Positions 1 through 7,056 are shown, numbered from the stretch's first letter. The stretch is DNA of 7,164 nucleotides from Lewinella sp039816955 (GCA_039816955.1 JBCBWU010000291.1:1-7164); one strand, 5' to 3'. Numbers and translations: made by a program. The notes: a model not told the origin generated them from the letters alone.

Positions 1-356
1 CGGAGATCAAGGTGAACAAAATTCGCACCTTCTATCTCGACCTTAAGCTATTCATACCCGAAGAGGTGCCTTCTTACGATGTAGATCTCATAATTACTCG
101 TGAAGATGGTGACGAAATACTGACCACCATTACACTGGACCGAAATACCCAGGCGAACGGAAGTCATCTCGGCTTTTACCTATACGAAGGAGATCGAGAA
201 TTCACGAATGGCCTACCCGACAAAATAACATTAGGAAGGCTCTTTAAAAAACGCGACCGCTTCTTTGAAAAGGATAAACATTATACCTATGAGATTAAAC
301 TTGACCTATCGGACGCTAACCTCTTTTTCCCAAAGGGTGCGTTCTATCTTGACTAA
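1..356 (+). CDS. C-terminal part of an unrecognised beta-rich protein (5' end outside window)
   Basis: The reading frame is open from the window edge to a TAA at 354-356, so this is most likely the last ~118 codons of a longer gene. A GTG at 12 preceded by GGAG at 2-5 would give a 114-residue protein, and that alternative cannot be excluded. I do not recognise the family. The visible sequence alternates hydrophobic and charged residues in short beta-strand-like stretches (for example YDVDLIITREDGDEILTTI) and ends in FPKGAFYLD, which looks like the edge of a beta-sandwich. There is no transmembrane segment and no catalytic motif that I can name. Its 3' end overlaps the start region of the secreted propeller gene, so the two are probably co-transcribed and perhaps translationally coupled. 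That it is coding is fairly secure; its function is unknown. Confidence 0.6.
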   Translation, partial: EIKVNKIRTFYLDLKLFIPEEVPSYDVDLIITREDGDEILTTITLDRNTQANGSHLGFYLYEGDREFTNGLPDKITLGRLFKKRDRFFEKDKHYTYEIKLDLSDANLFFPKGAFYLD

Positions 357-2325
357 ATATTTACTAGCTCTGGCTTGGTTTCTCATTAACAGCAGCGTCT
401 TTACCCAGAGCACCTCCAAGTTTGTACGACCCTACTTTGCGGATCATATTAAGGGGCAAATCATTGCGATGGAGCAAACCTCCGATGGTAAGATTCTGAT
501 TGCTACCGGTAATGGAATCTACTATACTACGAAGCACGACATACCCCCCGTTCAGTTGGCGGAGTATCAAATTAGCTTCATGCGGATTGCCGCGCCCTAT
601 TTGGTTGCTATTTCAGACTCGAGTGTTCTGTATTGTCGGCTAGATGACTTCCTTGCAGGTCAGGAACTTCAGACGCTTCACTCGGTGAATCAAATACTTT
701 ACAAAAATGATCTCCCGGAAGAGATGAGCATCAACTTCACGGATATTATCTATTACTCCCCGCAGGAAGAATTTTGGCTGAGTACCGAATCAGAAGGGAT
801 CTTCCGGCTTGCTTTTGATCGCTCGGACAGTACTTATGTGATAGCTGAGCGGTTGTATCGTACTAACAAGAGGAGGCGCCGTAAGCGAGAACTGCCGTCA
901 GACCGTATAAACACCATGTTGGTGGACGAAGCGGACAACATCTGGATTGGTACCGCAAAGGGTCTATGCATTCATCATCCGGATACTAGTCATAAGGATC
1001 AGGGGCATAAAGGTGAATGGCTGTACTTCTGGCCGGATATTAACGTAAAAACTTTGCTGCCGATTCGGAGGCAGATCATCTGGCTGGCCGGTCAAAATAA
1101 ACGGGCCGGCGCTGAACTGTATACCCATGAGTATTTTCCCACGCAGAAATTTCTACAAATAAAAGAGCATGGGCGAATTCGCCTTGATAGCCAATTTGAG
1201 CAAAACCACATCTACGATATAACGACTGATCAGACGGGAAGCCTGTGGTTTGGCAGTAAAACTATTGGCCGACTGAAGAACCTCACTAATTTAACTTCCG
1301 ATTCGTTGCGGGCACCCAAACCTAACAGCAATCGAAATTCGATTATGTACTACAGTAAAAACAAGGGTTTTCCGAGTATAAAAGCTGCCCATATTAAAGC
1401 AGATCGCGAGGGTTATATCTGGATCGGAACCGGAGGCCAGGGCGTATTCATCCTGAAAAAAGAGCCCGAATTGGATATACAGGTGCAGGATGTAGTCTGT
1501 CACGGGGAACGCAATGGACAAATCAGCCTTACCCCCATTGACGGAGAGCCCCCATTTGAGCTCATCATTACTGCTAAAAATAACCGCAGCCAACATTTGA
1601 CCGGGGTGTTAGGACCAACTGTCCTGGAAGAGCTGGTTGCCGATAGTTTTCACATTCGGGTGGTAGATGCCCACCAGTTGGATACTGCTTCCTACTGGGT
1701 GACAGTGGAAGAACCGAATAGCCTTCGGGCAGAATTAGACATTAAGAAGGAATTAGAGTACAATGATGACAATCAAGAAGGAGTGGTACAAGTCATTAAC
1801 ACCTGGGGAGGTCGAGTCGGACAAACATACATCGGTAGGGACAGCTACTACGGCTACCGCTTTAGCTGGAACGACGAAGCACCTGGAAGTTCTTCCGTAA
1901 ATACAGAATTGGGCATGGGCCCTTTCACCGTAGCTATTCTCGATACGCTCGGCTGCGAATTGGTTCTGAGAGATACATTTTTCGTACCGCAAGGTAAAAT
2001 ATACACCCATCATGGCAGACAACTGAAACCGCGACAAAGGCGAATAGCACTCAAAAATCTAAATAATCTTGATCGTACAATGGCCGATTTTTTACAATCG
2101 ATGAAATACGAGGATCATCTAATGACAATTAACATAAAAGGATATAGCAAAGGAAATTCTAGCTATATTCAGGATTGTATGGATAAATTCAAGTACTTCT
2201 TGAGTGTCAACAATGTGAATGACAGGAGAATTAGATTGAGTCCAATTGGATATTCTAAAGAAGATTTTCCCTATCTTGAAGTTGTAATCTATCCCAGCCA
2301 AAATGGGCATTTAACCTGCTATTGA
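337..2325 (+). CDS. Secreted Reg_prop beta-propeller / SprB-repeat protein with OmpA-like C-terminus
   Basis: Probably an exported or envelope-associated binding protein. From a GTG at 337, residues 1-24 form a signal peptide: basic start MRSILTK, hydrophobic core LLALAWFLI, then SSVFTQ. There is no lipobox cysteine. Propeller blades of the two-component-regulator (Reg_prop) type show as FWLSTESEGIFRL (~145), NIWIGTAKGLCIH (~200), SLWFGSKTIGRL (~302) and YIWIGTGGQGVFIL (~359). Two SprB-like Ig modules follow, ~380-465 (DVVCHGERNGQISL, then GEPPFEL) and ~466-551 (FSWNDEAPGSSS, then GPFTVAILDTLGCEL). Residues ~580-660 resemble an OmpA C-terminal fold (INIKGYSKGNSSYIQ, RIRLSPIGYSKED), but the usual peptidoglycan-contacting Asp and Arg are not evident. 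No histidine kinase follows the propeller, unlike classical hybrid sensors. The start is uncertain: TTG at 349 (8-nt overlap with the preceding gene) or ATG at 289 (a long, unusual N-region) are alternatives. The last ~290 nt are markedly AT-rich. Propeller and SprB calls are strong; OmpA-like is moderate. Confidence 0.88.
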   Translation: MRSILTKYLLALAWFLINSSVFTQSTSKFVRPYFADHIKGQIIAMEQTSDGKILIATGNGIYYTTKHDIPPVQLAEYQISFMRIAAPYLVAISDSSVLYCRLDDFLAGQELQTLHSVNQILYKNDLPEEMSINFTDIIYYSPQEEFWLSTESEGIFRLAFDRSDSTYVIAERLYRTNKRRRRKRELPSDRINTMLVDEADNIWIGTAKGLCIHHPDTSHKDQGHKGEWLYFWPDINVKTLLPIRRQIIWLAGQNKRAGAELYTHEYFPTQKFLQIKEHGRIRLDSQFEQNHIYDITTDQTGSLWFGSKTIGRLKNLTNLTSDSLRAPKPNSNRNSIMYYSKNKGFPSIKAAHIKADREGYIWIGTGGQGVFILKKEPELDIQVQDVVCHGERNGQISLTPIDGEPPFELIITAKNNRSQHLTGVLGPTVLEELVADSFHIRVVDAHQLDTASYWVTVEEPNSLRAELDIKKELEYNDDNQEGVVQVINTWGGRVGQTYIGRDSYYGYRFSWNDEAPGSSSVNTELGMGPFTVAILDTLGCELVLRDTFFVPQGKIYTHHGRQLKPRQRRIALKNLNNLDRTMADFLQSMKYEDHLMTINIKGYSKGNSSYIQDCMDKFKYFLSVNNVNDRRIRLSPIGYSKEDFPYLEVVIYPSQNGHLTCY

Positions 2326-2340
2326 TCATTAAGGATTGCC

Positions 2341-2344
2341 AGGA
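2341..2344 (+). promoter_or_regulatory. Shine-Dalgarno-like AGGA for the CHAT gene
   Basis: AGGA lies six bases before the ATG at 2351 and is the best-placed purine-rich site in the 25-nt gap after the propeller gene. It favours the ATG at 2351 over the in-frame ATG at 2372. Bacteroidota often initiate without a strong Shine-Dalgarno site, so this is supportive only. Confidence 0.4.
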
Positions 2345-2350
2345 TGAGCA

Positions 2351-3517
2351 ATGCTAAATCGGATAAGTCGTATGTCAGATCGTCCTGCTAAGGCGCTGCT
2401 TGAGTTTTTTCTTACGGAAGACACCCTTTATACTTTCGTCATTCGGCCTGACTTACCCGACAAGAACATCAAGGATAAAGGCCCAATTGTGGTGTCTTCT
2501 GCGGTTTCGGAACAGGAAGTACAGGATGTAGTCAAGCAAATTCGAACCAATTACGACCAGGTAAAAGGCAAAGAGCATACTCAATTGGATTATGATCTCA
2601 GCAAATTCTATGAATTGGGCACTAAAATATTTTCTCCAGATCTACTAAAGTATCTAGAAGCTTTTAATGCGCTTTACCTAGTACCTTTCGGCCCTTTGCA
2701 CTATGTGCCTATGCACGCTTTCATGATTGGGGGCAATAGGCAAGGGAAGGATACTGGCGCTTCGGTTCACCTCATTGATCGCTTTCAGGTAGCTTACCTA
2801 CCTAGTGCCTCGGTATTGCAATACCTGAAGACCCGCCCCCCCGGTCGAGAGAATATTCAGTCGGTGTTTCTGGGAGGGGTGGATTACAAGGAAGATAAGA
2901 TCCATTTTATTCGGGAGACTGACCAAATTTCGGATTTATCCGTATGGGAAAACACGGAAAAGGTCTACCTGAATTACGAAGAGTTTACTAAAGAAGCTTT
3001 CTTCGAACACGCACCCGGTAAGGCGATCATTCACCTCTCTACGCACGGTTTCTTTAATGATAAGGACCCACTGCTTTCCGGTGCGTATCTGGCTGGGGAA
3101 TACAGTGACAGTCATCAAGATGCTGATGGCCGCCAGGAAAGCGATTACAAAAACATACTAACTGCCAGAGATATCTTTGACCACGCTGAGCTTTCTGCTG
3201 AATTATTTGTGCTAAGTGGTTGCTTCACCGGAGATAGCGAGAACAAACCCGGAGATGAACTGATCGGTCTCACGCGAGCTCTGATCTATGCCGGTGTTCG
3301 TTCGATGATCGTTTCTTTATTCCCCTCCTTTAAGCATATCTCCGCTAAAATTGATGATTCCAGCATTCGCTTTGCTCGGTTCTATGAACTGTGGCTAGGG
3401 GAAGGTAAAAGTAAAGGAGAAGCCTTGCAACAATATCTCCAGTCGATTAAGGCCAACCCGGATTTTGCACACCCCTATAATTGGATGCAATTTATACTGG
3501 TGGGAGATATGGATTGA
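2351..3517 (+). CDS. Stand-alone CHAT-domain caspase-like protease
   Basis: A predicted cytoplasmic cysteine peptidase of the CHAT family (caspase HetF associated with TPRs, clan CD). The domain fills nearly the whole 388-residue protein. Its opening ALLEFFLTEDTLYTFVI is at ~15-32, the VPFGPLHYVPMHAF segment at ~111-124 and DRFQVAYLPSASVLQYL at ~143-159. The catalytic His is in IIHLSTHGFF (H232) and the nucleophile in LFVLSGCFTGD (C291). The family C-terminal signature follows, with GLTRALIYAGVRSMIVSLF and a closing HPYNWMQFILVGD. Both catalytic residues are present, so it looks active. The usual SLW after the nucleophile is SLF here. Most CHAT proteins carry N-terminal TPR repeats; this one begins almost exactly at the domain boundary, and a TPR protein is encoded two genes downstream. 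No signal peptide or membrane segment is seen. It follows the propeller gene by 25 nt and precedes the phosphorylase gene by 29 nt. The substrate cannot be deduced; partner proteins in the cassette or an unseen pore-former are possibilities. Confidence 0.93.
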   Translation: MLNRISRMSDRPAKALLEFFLTEDTLYTFVIRPDLPDKNIKDKGPIVVSSAVSEQEVQDVVKQIRTNYDQVKGKEHTQLDYDLSKFYELGTKIFSPDLLKYLEAFNALYLVPFGPLHYVPMHAFMIGGNRQGKDTGASVHLIDRFQVAYLPSASVLQYLKTRPPGRENIQSVFLGGVDYKEDKIHFIRETDQISDLSVWENTEKVYLNYEEFTKEAFFEHAPGKAIIHLSTHGFFNDKDPLLSGAYLAGEYSDSHQDADGRQESDYKNILTARDIFDHAELSAELFVLSGCFTGDSENKPGDELIGLTRALIYAGVRSMIVSLFPSFKHISAKIDDSSIRFARFYELWLGEGKSKGEALQQYLQSIKANPDFAHPYNWMQFILVGDMD

Positions 3518-3546
3518 AATTGCTAAATGGATTAAACTGACAAACT

Positions 3547-4788
3547 ATGGTCCCGGAAATATCCAAGCTCTACAAGTCGCAAATCAAATACATCATTGAT
3601 CAGTTTATCACATCGGAGGCGGCATCTTCGAAGACTTCCCTTCCAGTGATTGAAGTCCGACCCAGCCAGGTTAACTACAATGCAATGAAAGCGCAGCTCT
3701 CCCTACTATGGGAATCCTCCCCAGTGTACCGGGAGAAAATCGAGCGCTGGATCAGAGAGAGTATTCTAGCTGGTGATCAGGAGCAAGTCATTGCAATGGA
3801 CCCGGTGACGGGCCTGGTGTCCATTACGGCCATCATTTATTTCTACAAATTGTCCGAAAAAGTTATTGACGGACTATCAATACCTAAGCATTTGCGGAAG
3901 GGGGCAGATCAGTTTGCCCTCAAGAACCCGGCCCCGGAGATCAGTAGGAAAATCAACCAACTTTATCACCATTCCATTCAGGCAGATACCAGGCACTTTA
4001 TCCGGAGTAAATGCCAAGCGCCGCAAAAAGCCGACATTCTCATTTTAACGATTGTTGAAGTGGAGTATCAAGCGGTGATTTCCTTTCTACAGAACATTGC
4101 AGAAGTTGAGGGGCTTTCCGGAACCAAGTACAGTATGGGCGATTTCGGCAGATTCAAAGTGGCTGTGCGGCGCTGCCTTCTGCAGGGCAGTGTTAATATG
4201 GGCATTGAAGCCGACAGGGCTTTACATTTCTTTAAGCCAAACTTCGCGATTCTGACGGGCATGGCTGCTGCCCTCCGCCAAAAAGTAACCTTGGGTGACG
4301 TGGTGATCGCCAGCCTTTCCTTTTACTACGAAAGCGGTAAAGAGACGGTGGGCGGCTTCCGTTTCCGCCCCCGCGGCGGAGCCTTTCATTTTGAATTCCT
4401 TGAACAGGCGCGCTACCTGGCAGATAATATGTTACAACTTTGGAGTGAAAAAACACCTCCCGAATTCAAAGCGCTCGTTGGAACCATTGTGGCTGGTGAG
4501 AAGGTGGTGACTACGGATAAGACACGCCTGGTGCAAGACATCAAACAGCAATTTGAAGATGCCTTGGCGCTCTCTATGGAAGGCTATGGTTTGCTCTCGG
4601 CCCTGAACGGGCACCCCAACACCAAGGGACTGGAAATCAGAGGCATATCCGACATTATTGCCATGGGCAATAAAGATGTAACCTATCATGACGGTAGTCG
4701 AGAAAGGGCAGCTACTAACGCCGCCAGGTTTACTTTTCGACTACTCTCCTACCAGGAGCAGAATAGTCTCTATCCCACCACTAAATAA
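3547..4788 (+). CDS. MTAN/PNP-superfamily nucleoside phosphorylase-like protein with novel N-terminal domain
   Basis: Residues ~160-400 form a nucleoside phosphorylase / nucleosidase (PNP_UDP) fold that cleaves or phosphorolyses a nucleoside or nucleotide N-glycosidic bond. The fold opens with ADILILTIVEVEYQAV (162-177). FAILTGMAAALRQKVTLGD follows, matching the TGxAGGLxxxxxxGD signature with AAA for AGG. IVAGEKVVTTD, LSMEGYG and IRGISDII complete it. Hand alignment to E. coli MTAN places E173 at E12, E345 at E174 and D369 at D197, so the main catalytic residues appear kept; S343 replaces the MTAN E172. Residues 1-155 are unrecognised. They hold a hydrophobic stretch, DPVTGLVSITAIIYFYK (~85-101), and could be an adaptor or effector-associated domain. 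The ATG at 3547 is the first possible start after an in-frame TGA at 3538-3540. The stop overlaps the next start by one base (TAATG), implying coupling to the TPR gene. Such domains recur as fused or linked effectors in bacterial conflict systems; that role here is inferred. A housekeeping MTAN (about 230 aa, free-standing) is unlikely given length and context. Confidence 0.9.
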   Translation: MVPEISKLYKSQIKYIIDQFITSEAASSKTSLPVIEVRPSQVNYNAMKAQLSLLWESSPVYREKIERWIRESILAGDQEQVIAMDPVTGLVSITAIIYFYKLSEKVIDGLSIPKHLRKGADQFALKNPAPEISRKINQLYHHSIQADTRHFIRSKCQAPQKADILILTIVEVEYQAVISFLQNIAEVEGLSGTKYSMGDFGRFKVAVRRCLLQGSVNMGIEADRALHFFKPNFAILTGMAAALRQKVTLGDVVIASLSFYYESGKETVGGFRFRPRGGAFHFEFLEQARYLADNMLQLWSEKTPPEFKALVGTIVAGEKVVTTDKTRLVQDIKQQFEDALALSMEGYGLLSALNGHPNTKGLEIRGISDIIAMGNKDVTYHDGSRERAATNAARFTFRLLSYQEQNSLYPTTK

Positions 4789-6920
4789 TGAGTACGGACC
4801 AGCTTCAATCCGAATTGCGGAAGGGGAATTTTCCGGCAGCTACGGACATCTTTAGCCGGCTACAACACCAAATGTCGATTGGTGAAAAACACTTATGGCA
4901 AACCAGGATTGGGTACCAACGGGGTGAGTATCGAACTACCTTCAAAAACCTGGAGGCTTACTTGGCAAATACAAAACAGACTGTAACAGGAGATGATGAA
5001 ATCCAGGCTTTTTGTTACATATACTATAGCTTACTAGTGCAGGTGGTGCAGCCTCCGCCAGAAATTGATCTTAGTCCGCTGATTACTTTTGTCGAAAGTT
5101 TAGTCAATGCCTCCCCCTTGGTATTGGGCTTTGGTTGGGAAACCATTGGTCGGCTTCAATTCGTCTGTATCGCGTCACATCAGACTGGCAAGGAAAGTGC
5201 TCCGAGAGGAATTGCTTCCCTGAAAAAGGCCCTGCGGCACTATGCTGCTTCACCTGATTCGTTTTTGTATCATGATTGCGCTTTGCTGCTTACGGAGCAA
5301 TTGCACAAGTACGAAACCAATTTTAATACCCAAAAGGAGTTAAACCGACTGCGAGAAACTTTTATTGGTTCACCTTTAGTACAAGTGCTGGAATGTAAGC
5401 TCATTTTACTGCGTATTCGCCTGCAACTTACTACTGACAGTACGGAAAGAGAACGGTTACTGGAGCTTTGTCAGCAAATCCCCTACCCCCTTGGCCTGGG
5501 TCGCTTTCAACTTGAGCAAGCGGATGCTGCCTTTGAGCAGGGACAGGACGGCCGACAGTGGATTGAGAAAGCCATTACCATTTTTACCACCTTTAACTCA
5601 AGTAAATATGCGCTGGAAGCATGGCGAGCCTACAGTTTACAGAGTCTGCACTTTTCGCATTTAAGAGAAGCCATCCGCGGTTACAAACAAGCGTTGGAAC
5701 TTGCCCAAAATACCGGAGATGTGCACACCACCATTATTGTAAGGATGGGCATAGCAGAAACCTTCCATCGCATGGGTGAGTTTGGTGAGGCGGTTGCCCA
5801 TTACGAAGCAGCACAGGAGTTGATGCAAAACTCTCCTTATCTACCCTTTATTGGTTTAAACTTGGCCAACGTCTATGACCAGATGAACCTGAGTAAGAAG
5901 GGGATCGACCTTGCGCTGCGGGTAGTGCAACAGCTGGAGGAGAAGAAATACGCACCTGAGCAGTTGTCATCGGCCTACTTCATTATGGGAAACTTACTTA
6001 CCAGCACCAAACAGTGGGAAGCGGCAATTGCCACCTGGCAAAAGGCCATCAAGTACGACGAAGAGCATAAGTATTTTAAAGGACAGGCCGAAAAAACAAT
6101 CAGTCTCGTCTGGACCTTCGCTCAGGCAAAGTATCAGGAAGATAAAATTATCCGTGCTGAAACAGTAGCGGAGTTCAGCAACTACTATGATTTGGCACTC
6201 GCCTTATTACGTAAGCAAACCGGCAAACAGGAACTCATCGTCGCTGAGGGGCAGATCTACCAGAATTTTGCTAATATCCACACCATGGCCCAGCAGTATC
6301 CAGAGAGTCTGGCAGAACTGGATAAGGCTCTGCAACTCTACCAAATGCATCACCTTCACATGCAGGCCGCCAACACTTTTGTAATGAAAGGCTTACTGGC
6401 ATTTGAGTTGGGTAAAAGTATAGATGCAAAGTATTGGGAGGTAGCAACCGATACTTTTCACGAGGCCCTCGACTTTATCCGCCAGGAACAGCTACAGACC
6501 TTTGCCTGGCGCATTTATTACTACCTGGCAATCATTGCCGCAAATCGAGGAATCCTTAGTCGGGATACCAAACAACAGGCAGATTATTACGCAAAGGCGG
6601 AGGAATACTTACAATCTTCGCACGAAGCAGTCCAACAGATGCGGCAGGCATTCTTTTATCAACAAATCACTATGGCAGACGAGGGTAAACTAGCGCTGAT
6701 TGCTGATAAAGGAAAGGTGTATCAATTCGGTATTAACCTCAATTTGCGCTATACCTACCGCCCAGCACGGGCCTTCCAATGGTTAGAACGGTACAAGAGC
6801 CAATCTTTATTGGATAATCTTAGGGAACAGCTTAAAAAAAAGTCTTCACGAATTGGGCGGCTGTCATATGATTACGAATCAGACAATCTATTTCAGTTTC
6901 TTCAGAAAATACTATGGTAG
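4788..6920 (+). CDS. TPR-repeat scaffold/sensor resembling the N-terminal half of a TPR-CHAT protein
   Basis: A 710-residue, almost entirely helical cytoplasmic protein built from tetratricopeptide-like repeats. Clear units include REAIRGYKQALELAQNTGD (~293), GEFGEAVAHYEAAQELM (~332), KQWEAAIATWQKAIKYDEE (~408) and QYPESLAELDKALQLY (~503). Residues 1-290 are more diverged helical repeats. The segment RPARAFQWLERYKSQSLLD (~657-675) is the conserved helix that in TPR-CHAT proteins precedes the linker to the protease, yet here the frame ends ~35 residues later with no CHAT domain. Together with the 388-residue CHAT product two genes upstream it would equal a normal TPR-CHAT protein, suggesting a split system in which this part senses or scaffolds. 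The start ATG overlaps the preceding stop as TAATG, so translation is probably coupled. After an A8 run at 6834-6841 the sequence becomes AT-rich, and the +1 frame stays open to 7056, so the natural C-terminus may differ by frameshift, sequencing error or decay. Confidence 0.92.
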   Translation: MSTDQLQSELRKGNFPAATDIFSRLQHQMSIGEKHLWQTRIGYQRGEYRTTFKNLEAYLANTKQTVTGDDEIQAFCYIYYSLLVQVVQPPPEIDLSPLITFVESLVNASPLVLGFGWETIGRLQFVCIASHQTGKESAPRGIASLKKALRHYAASPDSFLYHDCALLLTEQLHKYETNFNTQKELNRLRETFIGSPLVQVLECKLILLRIRLQLTTDSTERERLLELCQQIPYPLGLGRFQLEQADAAFEQGQDGRQWIEKAITIFTTFNSSKYALEAWRAYSLQSLHFSHLREAIRGYKQALELAQNTGDVHTTIIVRMGIAETFHRMGEFGEAVAHYEAAQELMQNSPYLPFIGLNLANVYDQMNLSKKGIDLALRVVQQLEEKKYAPEQLSSAYFIMGNLLTSTKQWEAAIATWQKAIKYDEEHKYFKGQAEKTISLVWTFAQAKYQEDKIIRAETVAEFSNYYDLALALLRKQTGKQELIVAEGQIYQNFANIHTMAQQYPESLAELDKALQLYQMHHLHMQAANTFVMKGLLAFELGKSIDAKYWEVATDTFHEALDFIRQEQLQTFAWRIYYYLAIIAANRGILSRDTKQQADYYAKAEEYLQSSHEAVQQMRQAFFYQQITMADEGKLALIADKGKVYQFGINLNLRYTYRPARAFQWLERYKSQSLLDNLREQLKKKSSRIGRLSYDYESDNLFQFLQKILW

Positions 6921-7056
6921 TGTCATATATGTAAGGCTGCCTTTTCCAAGTAAAACTACTAGCAAAAATACCTCAAATTTAGCTTATGATTCTCCAGAGA
7001 CTTTTAAAAAGATAAAACTTTCTTACTATGAGGCTGCCTTAAAAGCCCGCTGTTGA
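6834..7056 (+). other. A8 run plus open +1-frame extension of the TPR gene
   Basis: Eight consecutive adenines (6834-6841) lie inside the TPR gene. The +1 frame has no stop from 6787 to 7053 and ends at TGA 7054-7056, 14 nt before a probable terminator, whereas the annotated frame stops at 6918-6920. If one A were absent, or ribosomes slipped, the protein would gain about 70 residues ending in KKIKLSYYEAALKARC, a helical, TPR-like or linker-like string. About 70 sense codons without a stop is notable in DNA this AT-rich. It could be a sequencing error, a programmed shift, a decayed gene, or chance. No CHAT motifs occur in the extension. Confidence 0.4.
6910..7040 (+). repeat. Split direct repeat TACTATG / AGGCTGCCTT
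   Basis: TACTATG followed directly by AGGCTGCCTT occurs at 7024-7040. The same two blocks occur at 6910-6916 and 6934-6943, separated there by 17 extra bases that contain the TPR stop codon. AGGCTGCCTT also contains a nearly palindromic core (AGGC-T-GCCT). This may be a small duplication with a later insertion, or chance. Confidence 0.4.

Noticed and set aside
1291..2037. Minus-strand open frames of about 94-101 codons inside the propeller gene
   Set aside because: They lie opposite a strongly supported domain-bearing gene, have no recognisable domains, and look like antisense shadows.
337..2325. Hybrid two-component sensor kinase interpretation of the propeller protein
   Set aside because: No histidine kinase, receiver or HTH domain follows the propeller; SprB-like and OmpA-like modules occupy the C-terminus.
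2344..2391. Fifteen-codon ATG-started frame between the propeller and CHAT genes
   Set aside because: It overlaps the CHAT start, is very short, and its start simply overlaps the AGGA site used for the CHAT gene.
2351..3517. Gasdermin-linked or CRISPR-linked (Csx29-type) CHAT system
   Set aside because: No gasdermin-like protein, cas gene or repeat array is visible in the window, so neither link can be supported.
4068..4689. Minus-strand open frames of 64-85 codons opposite the PNP-like gene
   Set aside because: They oppose the conserved catalytic core, overlap one another, and give low-quality Arg/Pro/Ser-rich translations.
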